Source: Devosia sp. 66-14 (GTDB lineage Bacteria; Pseudomonadota; Alphaproteobacteria; Rhizobiales; Devosiaceae). Taken from it: DNA of 64,000 nt. A model generated the notes under the pieces. It did not search any database. It was not told where the DNA came from and was given only the letters and a program-made list of their open reading frames with translations. Position 1 is the first letter of the stretch; each line of letters opens with the position of its first letter. This document shows, piece after piece, positions 19,589 to 27,570 of this stretch. Location of the stretch: contig MKVB01000006.1 in assembly GCA_001899085.1 (NCBI GenBank), forward strand, positions 529,586-593,585, given 5' to 3'. A program made the translations under genes and the position numbers.

Positions 19589-20716
19589 TTAAGCCCAGCC
19601 CTTCCGAGCCTTCTTCTTCCGCTTCACACCGTCGAGCGCGTATTTGGCCAGTTCGATCCCCATGGCCTTTTCGACCGGCGGATAGACCGCCGGGTCGACC
19701 ACCGAGGAGGAGAGCGGGATCACTTTCTTGGGGACGTGCAGCACGAAGACGAACATGCCTTCTCGCAACTGCCCGGCGCTGAGCGGCTGGCCGGCGGCAT
19801 CGAGCGTGGCGATCACATCGGGGAAAGTGGCGAGCCGGTTGCCGCCGGCATCGTCGATGGCCATGTACTCGTTCATGGTGTGGATGGTGACGGCCTTGTC
19901 GCCCTCACCCAAGACGAACCGCCCGATATCGAAGGCCTCTCTGGTGTAGACGAGGTCTTTCCTGGTCACCGCGCCCTTTACGAGGATGGTGCCGCCGGTC
20001 GCCTTGACGATGGCGTCGATGATCGCCGAGCCGCCCTTTTTCTCCGCTGCGATGATCGCCTCGCCGAGGCTCAAGGCCAGCGAGATGCCGCCGAGCGCCG
20101 CGTTCCGCTGCACATACTTGGCGCGGAGCGGGTTGCGACATGAGGCGATGAAGCCGCCCGACATGTCGGCCGCCGTGCGGAGGATCGGCGAAATCTTTGC
20201 CGTGGCGCCCTTCACCACCAGCTCGATGTAGCGGTTCTCGGCGCGATTGCCGCCCACGGCAGTCTGGATCATCTTCTTGGGCGATCCGGCCATGCCGATC
20301 GAGCCCATGTCGCCGGTCGGATGGGCGCGGATATCGCCCACCGCATCGACCACCTTGGTGCCGAGAATGGCACTCGGCAGCCAGGCGTTGAGCGTCGAGC
20401 TCTTGCCGTTCTGCCCAACCATCAGCCCGCGGACCTTGTCGCCCAGCGCCTTTTCGAGCAGCTTCACCGCCTTGACGTAGTCGACACCGCGCATCTCCCA
20501 AGGTGTGGTCGAAGCCGGCGCGCCGATTGCGGCGGCCGTCGCCACCCAGTCGCGTGGCTCCAGTTCCTCGATATCGACGAGTTCGGGCTTGCCGACGCTT
20601 ACCGCCGCATAACCGAGCATGCGGCCATGATCGGCCCAGCCACCGCCGCCGGCGGCATAGACGGAGCCGCCTTTCACCGCGGCTTCCACATCCTTCTCGG
20701 TCAGTACGCGACCCAC
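19589..20716 (-). CDS. DUF917 / S-methyl-thiohydantoin desulfurase-family protein
   Basis: A 375-residue DUF917 protein (PF06032). To my knowledge this family has been renamed after S-methyl-thiohydantoin desulfurase, a hydrolase acting on thiohydantoin rings. The hallmark Gly-rich start (VYAAGGGGWADHG, about residues 19-31), the central PTGDMGSIGMAGSPKK segment and the C-terminal PxxVYPPVEKAMG region are present. In this operon it would remove sulfur from 3-(5-oxo-2-thioxoimidazolidin-4-yl)propionate, the expected thiourocanate hydratase product, giving hydantoin-5-propionate. It starts with GTG one base after the stop of the M20 gene, so the two are tightly coupled. The C-terminus is unusually basic (VKRKKKARKGWA). 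The family call is strong; the substrate is inferred. Confidence 0.85.
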   Translation of the reverse strand: MGRVLTEKDVEAAVKGGSVYAAGGGGWADHGRMLGYAAVSVGKPELVDIEELEPRDWVATAAAIGAPASTTPWEMRGVDYVKAVKLLEKALGDKVRGLMVGQNGKSSTLNAWLPSAILGTKVVDAVGDIRAHPTGDMGSIGMAGSPKKMIQTAVGGNRAENRYIELVVKGATAKISPILRTAADMSGGFIASCRNPLRAKYVQRNAALGGISLALSLGEAIIAAEKKGGSAIIDAIVKATGGTILVKGAVTRKDLVYTREAFDIGRFVLGEGDKAVTIHTMNEYMAIDDAGGNRLATFPDVIATLDAAGQPLSAGQLREGMFVFVLHVPKKVIPLSSSVVDPAVYPPVEKAMGIELAKYALDGVKRKKKARKGWA

Positions 20717-20717
20717 T

Positions 20718-21956
20718 CTACAATTCCTTGTCCAACCGCTTCACCGCCTCCAGCAGCACGGCGGCGCCCAGCGCCACGTCGGCCGTTTCGGCATATTCGT
20801 CCGGCGTATGGCTGCGGCCGCCGAGGCAGGGGATGAAGATCATCGCCGCCTTGGTCACCCGCGCCATCCAGGCCGTGTCGTGCCCGGCGCCCGAGGCCAT
20901 GCGGCGATGGCGCGCCCCCACGGCCACGGCTGCCGCGTCGAGCGTATCAAGCACGAACGGGTCGCCAGGCGTTGGCAAATTGTCTGAAATGGTCAATGGC
21001 GGCTCTATCGTCACCCCGGTCGCGGCGGCCGTCGCGTTAACGAGGACTGCGAGCTCGGCGACGAAGCGCTGCATGTCCTCGCGTCGCTCGGCGCGCGCAT
21101 CGATCAGCAGCCGCGCGCGCGACGGCACGACGTTGGCCGCCCCAGGCTCGATCGAGAACTCGCCGACGGTGGCAGCGAAATGGAACTTGCCCTGGCTGAG
21201 CAGCGTCCCCAGTTCCTCGATCCCCAGCACCAGCCGCGCCGCGGTGGTCAACGCATCCTGGCGCGAGCCCATCGGAGTCGTGCCGGCATGGTCGGCCCGA
21301 CCGTTCACCACCACTTCGATCCGCGTAATTCCGGCAATCGCCGTCACCACGCCAATATCGAGATGCCCGTCCTCCAGCACCGGCCCCTGCTCGATATGCA
21401 GCTCGAGAAAGGCGGCGATGTCCTCACGCTTCTCGACCTTGCCCGGGTTGCCGCCCACCTCGGCGATCCCTTCACGCAAAGTGAACTGGTCGACCTCGCG
21501 GTCGAGCCAGTTGTCCGGCCTGACTCCAGCCATGCCGCGACTGCCGACGCAGGAGACGCCAAAGATCGACACCTCCTCGGCAAGGAAATCGACGATCTCC
21601 AGATCGTGCTCGAGCTGCACGCCCTGATCGGTCAGCGCCCGCGCCACCTCAAGGGCTGCGGAGACGCCGGCAATGCCGTCGAAGCGGCCACCATCGGGCA
21701 CGGTATCGGAGTGGGAGCCGAGCATGATGGTCTTGCCGCCGGTGCGGCCGCGACGGCGACCGATCAGGTTGCCGGAAGCGTCGACGCGCGTTTCCAGCCC
21801 GGCGGCCTCGAAGCACCGCACCAGCCACTCGCGGCCGCGGAGGAACATCGGGGTGAAGGCGCGACGGGTGTAGGGCCGCCCCGGCTCGGTGATCTCGGCG
21901 AGGGTCGCGATATCCTCGGCAATGCGGGCTTCCTGGGTGGGGAGATTGCGGGTCAT
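20718..21956 (-). CDS. M20 family Zn-dependent hydrolase (N-carbamoyl amino acid/allantoate amidohydrolase type)
   Basis: A 412-residue binuclear metallo-hydrolase of the allantoate amidohydrolase / L-carbamoylase branch of M20. Ligands are readable: His82 (GSHSDTVPDGG), Asp93 (RFDGIAG), Glu127-Glu128 (FLAEEVS), the HIEQGPVLE His, and the C-terminal GRSHTPDE His. The lid domain carries the GRADHAGTTPM dimer motif typical of carbamoylases. In the proposed pathway it hydrolyses N-carbamoyl-L-glutamate to glutamate, CO2 and ammonia; ureidoglycine or beta-ureidopropionate are alternatives. The ATG at 21956 is the real start: the frame continues upstream only because it runs into a family A repeat, which translates as a Pro/Gly-rich leader. 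Confidence 0.88.
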   Translation of the reverse strand: MTRNLPTQEARIAEDIATLAEITEPGRPYTRRAFTPMFLRGREWLVRCFEAAGLETRVDASGNLIGRRRGRTGGKTIMLGSHSDTVPDGGRFDGIAGVSAALEVARALTDQGVQLEHDLEIVDFLAEEVSIFGVSCVGSRGMAGVRPDNWLDREVDQFTLREGIAEVGGNPGKVEKREDIAAFLELHIEQGPVLEDGHLDIGVVTAIAGITRIEVVVNGRADHAGTTPMGSRQDALTTAARLVLGIEELGTLLSQGKFHFAATVGEFSIEPGAANVVPSRARLLIDARAERREDMQRFVAELAVLVNATAAATGVTIEPPLTISDNLPTPGDPFVLDTLDAAAVAVGARHRRMASGAGHDTAWMARVTKAAMIFIPCLGGRSHTPDEYAETADVALGAAVLLEAVKRLDKEL

Positions 21957-21970
21957 TGGTGGCACGCCGA

Positions 21971-22099
21971 GAGAGACGGCCCCCTCCCATCCTCCCCCAC
22001 AAGGGGGGAGGTGCCGCATCGAGTATCAGGCACGATCGAGCCACAAGCTCGACTCTTCACCTCCCCCCTTGTGGGGGAGGCCGGGAGGGGGCCCTCTCT
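21971..22099. repeat. Family A palindromic element, copy A3
   Basis: Between the hydantoinase-like and M20 genes. Outer arms GAGACGGCCCCCTCCC-like and GGGAGGGGGCCCTCTC enclose CCTCCCCC-ACA-AGGGGGGAGG and CCTCCCCCCTTGTGGGGGAGG, with GGCACGATCGAGC at the centre. It is the cleanest copy and has exact counterparts of the A2 core. Confidence 0.88.
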
Positions 22100-22113
22100 A
22101 TCAGTCAGCACCC

Positions 22114-23457
22114 TCACGGCCGCACCCACCGCCCTGCCCCGGGCTCGGCGACGTTGGTTCCGTCAAACACCTGCCTTCCACGCAGCCAGGTGCCGGCCAC
22201 CGTCCATGGCAGCTCGATGCCGTTGTATGGCGACCACCCCACCACATTGTGCCCCGAGCGTGCCGCGTCATACACCACCGGCCGATCCACCAGCACGGTG
22301 ATGTCGGCGTCCTTGCCCGCCTCGAGCGCGCCCTTGGTGCCCAGCCGAAAGTGCTTTGCCGGGTTGGCGGCCATCAGTTTTGCCGCCCAGGTCAGCGACA
22401 CGCCGCGCTCCAGTGCCCCCTTGACGAATAGCGGCACCATGGCCTCGAGCCCCGGCACGCCGGAGGAATTGGCCAGCATGTCCGGGTTGGTCTTCCGATC
22501 CTCGGACCAGCTGACGTGATCGGTCGAAACCAGCGTCACATTGCCGGCGGCGACCTGCCGCCACAGCGCTTCCACCTCGGCGCGCGGGCGGATCGGCGGG
22601 TTGATCTTGGCCTTGCCGCCGAGCCGGCGGACATCGTTTTCCTCATCGAGGGTCAGGTAGTGAATGCAGCACTCGATGGTGGCGCCAAAGCCGTGCGCCC
22701 GGTAGTCGGCAGCGATGTCGTAACCGCGGCTCAGCGAGCAGTGCACCACATGCGCGTCGCAGCCGGTTTGCGCTCCGGTCTCATAAATCTGCAGCGTCGC
22801 CAGCAGTTCGGTCAGCGGCGGCCGGCTCATGCCATGGGCCCGCCAGTCGGTGATCCCGGAGGCTTTCACCCGCGCCATGGCGGCGCGGACGCTCTCATCG
22901 TCTTCGTTGTGGACGCCCGCCGTCAGCCCGGTCTTCGCCACCTCAGCAAAGGCCTCGGCGAGCAGTGGCGGTGAAATGCGGGGGAAGCGTACGGGGTCGG
23001 TGCCGAAGGTCGAGAACTTGAACGCCGCGACGCCCGCCGCCGCCTGCTCGGCGATGCGGCTCGCCCCCTCCTCCGGGTTGATCGTGCCATAGAGGGCGAA
23101 ATCCACCCGGGCCTGCGGGGTGGCATGCGCCACCTTGATCCGCGCCGCCTCGGCCGAGCAGACGAGATTACCCTCGTCATAAGGCATGTCGACGATGGTG
23201 GTGACCCCACCGGCCGCCGCTGAACGGGTCGACCAGATGAAATCCTCCTGGTTCCTCTGGCTCAGCGAGTGGGTCTGCGCATCGATGGCGCCGGGCAGGA
23301 TCAGCGCCTTGCCGAGCAGATGCCGCTCGTGCGCGTGCGGCGGCGCCCCTTCGCCGACATGCACCACCTTGCCATCGCGCACCGCAACATAGCCATCCTC
23401 GATCAACATGGAAGGCAGCACCACCGTGCCGGCGAGGACGAGATCGAAATCGGACAT
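22114..23457 (-). CDS. Hydantoinase/allantoinase-like cyclic amidohydrolase
   Basis: A 447-residue amidohydrolase-superfamily protein of the dihydropyrimidinase/allantoinase group, which opens cyclic ureides such as hydantoins. Candidate binuclear-site residues are Lys147 (AFKFS, normally carboxylated), His183 (GVHNE), His239 (VVHCS) and Asp313 (STDHVSW). The usual first-strand HxH is altered to Gln61-Thr-His63 (PGAIDAQTHSLS), so one metal ligand is missing or replaced. In context it would hydrolyse hydantoin-5-propionate to N-carbamoylglutamate, feeding the M20 enzyme encoded next. The ATG start begins MSDFDLVLAG, as usual for the family. A family A palindrome separates it from the next gene. 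Confidence 0.87.
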   Translation of the reverse strand: MSDFDLVLAGTVVLPSMLIEDGYVAVRDGKVVHVGEGAPPHAHERHLLGKALILPGAIDAQTHSLSQRNQEDFIWSTRSAAAGGVTTIVDMPYDEGNLVCSAEAARIKVAHATPQARVDFALYGTINPEEGASRIAEQAAAGVAAFKFSTFGTDPVRFPRISPPLLAEAFAEVAKTGLTAGVHNEDDESVRAAMARVKASGITDWRAHGMSRPPLTELLATLQIYETGAQTGCDAHVVHCSLSRGYDIAADYRAHGFGATIECCIHYLTLDEENDVRRLGGKAKINPPIRPRAEVEALWRQVAAGNVTLVSTDHVSWSEDRKTNPDMLANSSGVPGLEAMVPLFVKGALERGVSLTWAAKLMAANPAKHFRLGTKGALEAGKDADITVLVDRPVVYDAARSGHNVVGWSPYNGIELPWTVAGTWLRGRQVFDGTNVAEPGAGRWVRP

Positions 23458-23509
23458 GTTGTGCCTTAAGCTCTCAGAATACGATGTTCCCCGGTAGGCC
23501 GGGGTGCTC

Positions 23510-24259
23510 CTAGGAACGCAGCCGGCGCTGACCGGTGCGGGCCATCAGGACCCGCTCGAGCGCCGACAGCGCATCATAGATCAGAACCGCCATCACGCCG
23601 ACCACCAGGCCGCCCTGGGCGATGAAGGCGATGTTGTTGCTGAGCAGCCCGGCGATGATCACCTCGCCCAGCGTCGAGGCGGCAACCGTCGAGCCGATGG
23701 TGGCGGTCGCCACGGAGATCACGACGGACAGGCGGATGCCGGCGAGGATCACCGGGGTCGCCAGCGGCAGCTCCACGCCCAGCAAGCGCTGCCGGTCGGT
23801 CATACCGACGCCGCGTGCGGCCTCGGTCACCGCCGGCGGCAAGGTGGTGAGGCCGGTCAGCGCGTTCTCGAAGATCGGCAGCAGCCCATAGAGGAACAGC
23901 GCCACCAAAGTCGGCGCAGTGCCGAAGCCGAGCACCGGCACGGCCAGCGCCAGTACCGCCACGGGCGGAAAGGTCTGGCCGATATTGGCGAGCGAGCGGC
24001 TCAGCGGCAGGAACTCGGCTCCGAACGGTCGGGTGACGAGGATGGCGAGCCCCACCGCCAGCAGCGTCGACGCGATGGTGGCGATGGCGACGATGGTCAG
24101 GTGGCTGAGGGTCAGGTTGAGCAGCGAGTTCTGCACATAGATCGCCGGCTGGCTGTTTTTGGTCAGCGGCTGGAACACCCAGGCGAAGCTCGTTGGCGTG
24201 ACGATGAACGCCACCAACAGCGCCAGGACCACCAGCCGGATGATCAGCCCCGGCTTCAT
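23510..24259 (-). CDS. ABC permease, osmoprotectant (OpuCB/EgtU-type)
   Basis: A 249-residue inner-membrane permease with about six helices and a BPD_transp_1 core, closest to the glycine-betaine/choline OpuC-type permeases. The EAA loop is VTEAARGVGMTDRQRLLGVELP, with the family-typical ALPPI-like TFPPVAVLALAVP segment upstream. Its ATG overlaps the stop of the ATPase gene (ATGA). With the second permease (25187-26374), the ATPase and the binding protein it makes a full importer. Related transporters in Streptococcus and Helicobacter (EgtUV) import ergothioneine, itself a betaine, which fits the surrounding enzymes. The substrate assignment is inference. Confidence 0.85.
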   Translation of the reverse strand: MKPGLIIRLVVLALLVAFIVTPTSFAWVFQPLTKNSQPAIYVQNSLLNLTLSHLTIVAIATIASTLLAVGLAILVTRPFGAEFLPLSRSLANIGQTFPPVAVLALAVPVLGFGTAPTLVALFLYGLLPIFENALTGLTTLPPAVTEAARGVGMTDRQRLLGVELPLATPVILAGIRLSVVISVATATIGSTVAASTLGEVIIAGLLSNNIAFIAQGGLVVGVMAVLIYDALSALERVLMARTGQRRLRS

Positions 24260-25194
24260 TGCGGGCGCTCGGCCCTGTGGGCGATGTCGTCGCGCCGGAT
24301 GCGGCCGATGCTGGCGCCATCGTCATCGACCACCGGCAGCATCTCACGGCCGGTCCACAGGCACTCGGCATAGGCATCGCGCAGAGAGGCATCGGCCGAG
24401 ATCGGCTCGCCTTGCGCCGGGCCGGGCTCGACCAGGTCGCGGACCTTGACCAACGACAGCAGGCGGAAGGGGCGCTCGCCGGTGCCGATCAGTTCGGCGA
24501 CGAACGGCGTTGCCGGTCGGGCGATGATCTCGTCGGGCGGCGCGTATTGCAGCAGCTTGCCCTTGTCCATCACGGCGATGCGCGAACCGAGATGGATCGC
24601 CTCCTCCATGTCGTGCGTCACCAGGACGATGGTGGTGCCGAAGCGCTTCTGGATGGCGAGCAGGTCCGATTGCGCCTTGGCGCGGATGATCGGGTCGAGC
24701 GCGCCGAACGGCTCGTCCATCAGCAGCAGTTTCGGCTCGGCCGCCAGCGCCCGCGCCACGCCGACACGCTGCTGCTGGCCGCCCGACAGCTCGCTCGGCA
24801 TGCGATCGCGGAACTCGGCCGGCGGCAGTTGGAACAGCTCCAGCAATTCATCGACCCGGGCGGCGATCCTGCCCTTGTCCCAGCCCAGCAGCGTCGGCAC
24901 GGTGGCGATGTTCTGGCCCACCGTGCGGTGCGGAAACAGTCCATGCCCCTGGATGGCGTAGCCGATGCGGCGGCGGAGCTCGAAGGCCGGGACGGCCCGG
25001 GTGTACTGCCCGTCGATCTTCACCGTGCCGGAGGTCGGCTCGATCAGCCGGTTGATCATCCTGAGGAGCGTGGTCTTGCCCGACCCCGAGGTGCCGACGA
25101 TCACCGCGATCTCGCCGTCGGCGACGGTGAGGCTCACATGGTCGACAACGGTCAGCTCGAGATAGTCCTTGGTGAGGGCTTCGATCTCAATCAC
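24256..25194 (-). CDS. ABC ATPase with C-terminal CBS domain (OpuCA/EgtV-type)
   Basis: A 312-residue ATPase of the quaternary-amine uptake family. Walker A is GTSGSGKTT, the signature LSGGQQQRVGVARAL and Walker B LLLMDEPFGALDP. Residues after about 240 form a single CBS unit (MLPVVDDDGASIGRIRRDDI), where related osmoprotectant ATPases carry two and use them to sense ionic strength or nucleotides. The start is GTG at 25194 (VIEIEALTKDY), overlapping the upstream permease stop by 8 bases; codons further upstream are shadow sequence. The only-half CBS pair suggests reduced osmotic gating. It overlaps the downstream permease by four bases. Confidence 0.88.
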   Translation of the reverse strand: MIEIEALTKDYLELTVVDHVSLTVADGEIAVIVGTSGSGKTTLLRMINRLIEPTSGTVKIDGQYTRAVPAFELRRRIGYAIQGHGLFPHRTVGQNIATVPTLLGWDKGRIAARVDELLELFQLPPAEFRDRMPSELSGGQQQRVGVARALAAEPKLLLMDEPFGALDPIIRAKAQSDLLAIQKRFGTTIVLVTHDMEEAIHLGSRIAVMDKGKLLQYAPPDEIIARPATPFVAELIGTGERPFRLLSLVKVRDLVEPGPAQGEPISADASLRDAYAECLWTGREMLPVVDDDGASIGRIRRDDIAHRAERPQ

Positions 25195-26374
25195 GGCGCG
25201 TATCCTTGGGTGAGACCATTTCGACAATTGCATCGAGCACGACCGCCGCGGCGAAGGCGAGCGCCACGGTTGGCACGGCGCCGAGCAGCACCAGGTCCAT
25301 CGCCGTCTGCCCGACGCCCTGGAACACGAAGACGCCAAAACCGCCGCCACCGATCAGCGCGGCAATGGTGGCGAGACCGATATTCTGCACCAGCACGATG
25401 CGGATGCCGGTGAGGATCACCGGAAAGGCCAGCGGGAACTCGACGGTCGTCAGCCGCTGCCAGTCGGTCATGCCCATGCCCTTGGCGGCATCATTGGCGG
25501 CGGGCGGCACGCCATCGAGGCCGACCACCGTATTGGCGACCACCGGCAGCAGCGAATAGGCAAACAGCGCCACCATGGCCGGCGCCGCACCGATGCCGGA
25601 GATGCCGACGGCGGAAGCACCGGGGATGTTGGCAGCCACCCAGGCGAGCGGCGCGATCAGGAGGCCGAACAGCGCAATCGACGGGATGGTCTGGATGGCG
25701 TTCAGCACGTTGAGCACCGGCGCGCGCCACGCGTCGCTGCGTTGGCAGAGCACGCCGATGGGGATGCCGGCCACCGTTGCCGCGGCGAGCGAGCCCAGCG
25801 CCAGCGCCAGATGCGTCTGGGCCTCGCGCCAGAAGGTGTCGCCGCGATTGGCATATTCACGCAGGATCGACAGGTCGTTCAGCGTGCCCGAGCCGAGCAG
25901 CACGGCGAAGAACAGAGCCACCGCCGCCAGCACGCCGATGCGGGTCCACGGCGTCAGCTTCAATCGCGCGATAGCGTCGGCTGCCAGAAGGGCGAAAGCG
26001 AAAACCAGCAGCCAGAAGCCGCCGCCGGGCGAAACGCGGGCGATCTTGTCGCCAGGCGGCGTCAGGAAGGTGCCGGCATGGCCGATGGCGACGAACAGCA
26101 GCGCCAGGACAACAAGGCTGGTGCCGAGCCGCCACAGGGTCGGCGTCCGGAGCAGCGCGATGGCTATGCCTGCGGCCAGCAGCACAGCGAGGATGGCGGC
26201 TTCCCAGCTCGGGAGTGCGGCGAGCAGGCCCTTGGATTCGCCGAGGACGATGCGGTTGGCGCGAAAGGCGGCGAAGGGCAGGAACGCGGCGATAGCAGCG
26301 AGTGCGGCGATCAGCAGGCCGAGCTTGTCGACGGCGAAGCTTCGTGTCGGTACGGCGATAGCAGCGTCGGTCAC
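25187..26374 (-). CDS. ABC permease with extra N-terminal membrane region (OpuC/YehY-like)
   Basis: A 395-residue membrane protein. The C-terminal half (about residues 190-390) is an OpuC-type permease with TFWREAQTHLALALGSL, IQTIPSIALFGLLIAPL and the EAA loop AANDAAKGMGMTDWQRL. The N-terminal 180 residues add about five further helices and a short soluble loop (PGDKIARVSPGGG), as in YehW/YehY-type and some betaine permeases. I start at GTG 26374 (VTDAAIAV), with GGAG about nine bases upstream. The open frame further upstream lies in a family B palindrome and is not coding. It probably pairs with the 249-residue permease as a heterodimer. Confidence 0.83.
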   Translation of the reverse strand: MTDAAIAVPTRSFAVDKLGLLIAALAAIAAFLPFAAFRANRIVLGESKGLLAALPSWEAAILAVLLAAGIAIALLRTPTLWRLGTSLVVLALLFVAIGHAGTFLTPPGDKIARVSPGGGFWLLVFAFALLAADAIARLKLTPWTRIGVLAAVALFFAVLLGSGTLNDLSILREYANRGDTFWREAQTHLALALGSLAAATVAGIPIGVLCQRSDAWRAPVLNVLNAIQTIPSIALFGLLIAPLAWVAANIPGASAVGISGIGAAPAMVALFAYSLLPVVANTVVGLDGVPPAANDAAKGMGMTDWQRLTTVEFPLAFPVILTGIRIVLVQNIGLATIAALIGGGGFGVFVFQGVGQTAMDLVLLGAVPTVALAFAAAVVLDAIVEMVSPKDTRRD

Positions 26375-26395
26375 CGGTATCGCTCCATACTCGAT

Positions 26396-26473
26396 GTCAT
26401 CCCTGCGAAAGCAGGGACCCAACTCGCGGCCAGCGCGGGCTGGGCGATGGGTCCCTGCTTTCGCAGGGATGAC
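26396..26473. repeat. Family B palindromic element, copy B1
   Basis: A perfect 26-bp inverted repeat, GTCATCCCTGCGAAAGCAGG... on the left and its complement on the right, with a 26-bp GC-rich spacer. It sits in the 193-bp gap between the binding-protein gene and the permease gene, so it may be a partial terminator that sets a high binding-protein to permease ratio. Confidence 0.88.
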
Positions 26474-26567
26474 AAGCGGTGGTCGTTGCCGAAGCGCGTC
26501 ATGCCCAAAACACTAGGGGTGGGCAGTCGTCCTGCCCACCCCCAAAATGCATTGACCGTGCGGCGGC

Positions 26568-27476
26568 TTACTTCAGGAAGCCGTTGGTCTTCAGCCAGTC
26601 GATGGCGACGTCCTTGGCAGCTTCGCCACCGACCTGGATACGGCCGTTGAGCGTCTGCAGGGTGGTCAGGTCGAGCTTGGCGAAGACCGGCTTCAGCAGC
26701 TCTTCGATCTGCGGGTTGGCCTTGAGCACCGCTTCGCGGATGATCGGGGCCGGCTCGTAGACGGGCTGCACGCCCTTGTCGTCGGTCATGACGACGAGAC
26801 CCGAGGGGGCGATGCCGCCATCGGTGCCGTAGACCATGGCGGCGTTCACGCCATTGGTCTGCTGCGCGGCTGCGGCGATGGTCGCCGCCGTATCACCGCC
26901 CGAAAGGGTCACCAGCTGGTCCGGCTTCAGGGTGAAGCCATAGACTTCCTGGAACTTGGGCAGCGCGGCCGGCGACGAGACGAACTCGGCCGAGGCGGCC
27001 AGCTTGATGTTGCCGCCGCCGGCGATGTAGGCGCCGAGCTCGCTGAAGGTCGCGAGCTTGTTGGCATCGGCCACGTCCTTGCGGACGGCCACGGCCCAGG
27101 TGTTGTTGGCGGGAGCGGGCGACAGCCAGACAATCTTGTTGGCGTCGTAGTCGAGCTTCTTGGCTTCCTCATACGCCTTGGCGGCGTCGTTCCACAGCGG
27201 ATCGTCGGCCTTCTCGAAGAAGAACGCGGCGTTGCCGGTATATTCGGGATAAATGTCGATCTCGCCGGCGATGATCGCCTGGCGCACGACGGGCGTGCCG
27301 CCGAGCTGGATCTTTTCGGTGACGGCGACACCATTGGCCTGCAGCACCTGGCTGATGATGTTGCCGAGCAAGCCACCTTCAGTATCGATCTTCGAGGACA
27401 CGACGACCTGGGCGTTCGCTGCAGTCACCGTGAAGGCCAGCGCCGCGACGGCGCCGAGCAGTTTCTTCGAAAGCAT
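26568..27476 (-). CDS. Osmoprotectant-type substrate-binding protein (OpuBC/EgtU-like)
   Basis: A 302-residue periplasmic binding protein of the OpuAC/ProX-like family. A signal peptide (MLSKKLLGAVAALAFTVTAA, cleavage near ANAQ) precedes the mature protein. It has hallmarks of quaternary-amine binders: EGGLLGNIISQVL near the start, AGEIDIYPEYTGNAAFF in the first lobe and a Tyr/Trp-containing hinge (ANNTWAVAV). The ATG at 27476 has AGGAG upstream; the open frame extends 25 codons without leader features. It is encoded between the MIO-less ammonia-lyase homolog and the permease. The likely ligand is a betaine, with ergothioneine proposed from context. Confidence 0.87.
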   Translation of the reverse strand: MLSKKLLGAVAALAFTVTAANAQVVVSSKIDTEGGLLGNIISQVLQANGVAVTEKIQLGGTPVVRQAIIAGEIDIYPEYTGNAAFFFEKADDPLWNDAAKAYEEAKKLDYDANKIVWLSPAPANNTWAVAVRKDVADANKLATFSELGAYIAGGGNIKLAASAEFVSSPAALPKFQEVYGFTLKPDQLVTLSGGDTAATIAAAAQQTNGVNAAMVYGTDGGIAPSGLVVMTDDKGVQPVYEPAPIIREAVLKANPQIEELLKPVFAKLDLTTLQTLNGRIQVGGEAAKDVAIDWLKTNGFLK

Positions 27477-27522
27477 GATGGTCTCCTTATTGTTCCAGCC
27501 GTGCAGTCCCTGGGCCGGAATT

Positions 27523-27549
27523 GGCGCCAAACCTATACGGGCGCCAAAC
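27523..27549 (-). promoter_or_regulatory. Tandem GGCGCCAAAC direct repeat, candidate operator
   Basis: The 10-mer GGCGCCAAAC occurs twice with a 17-base period inside the 94-bp gap upstream of the binding-protein gene. GGCGCC is self-palindromic, so each unit could be a dimer half. No matching site was seen elsewhere in the operon by eye. Confidence 0.35.
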
Positions 27550-27570
27550 AAAAGTCATACCCCCGGCATG

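Noticed and set aside
21957-22019. Upstream extension of the M20 hydrolase start
   Set aside because: The extra codons translate a family A palindrome (Pro/Gly/Trp-rich) and lack homology.
17588-22099. Closely spaced palindromes taken as a CRISPR array
   Set aside because: Copies are separated by whole genes, not by short regular spacers, and no cas gene is present.
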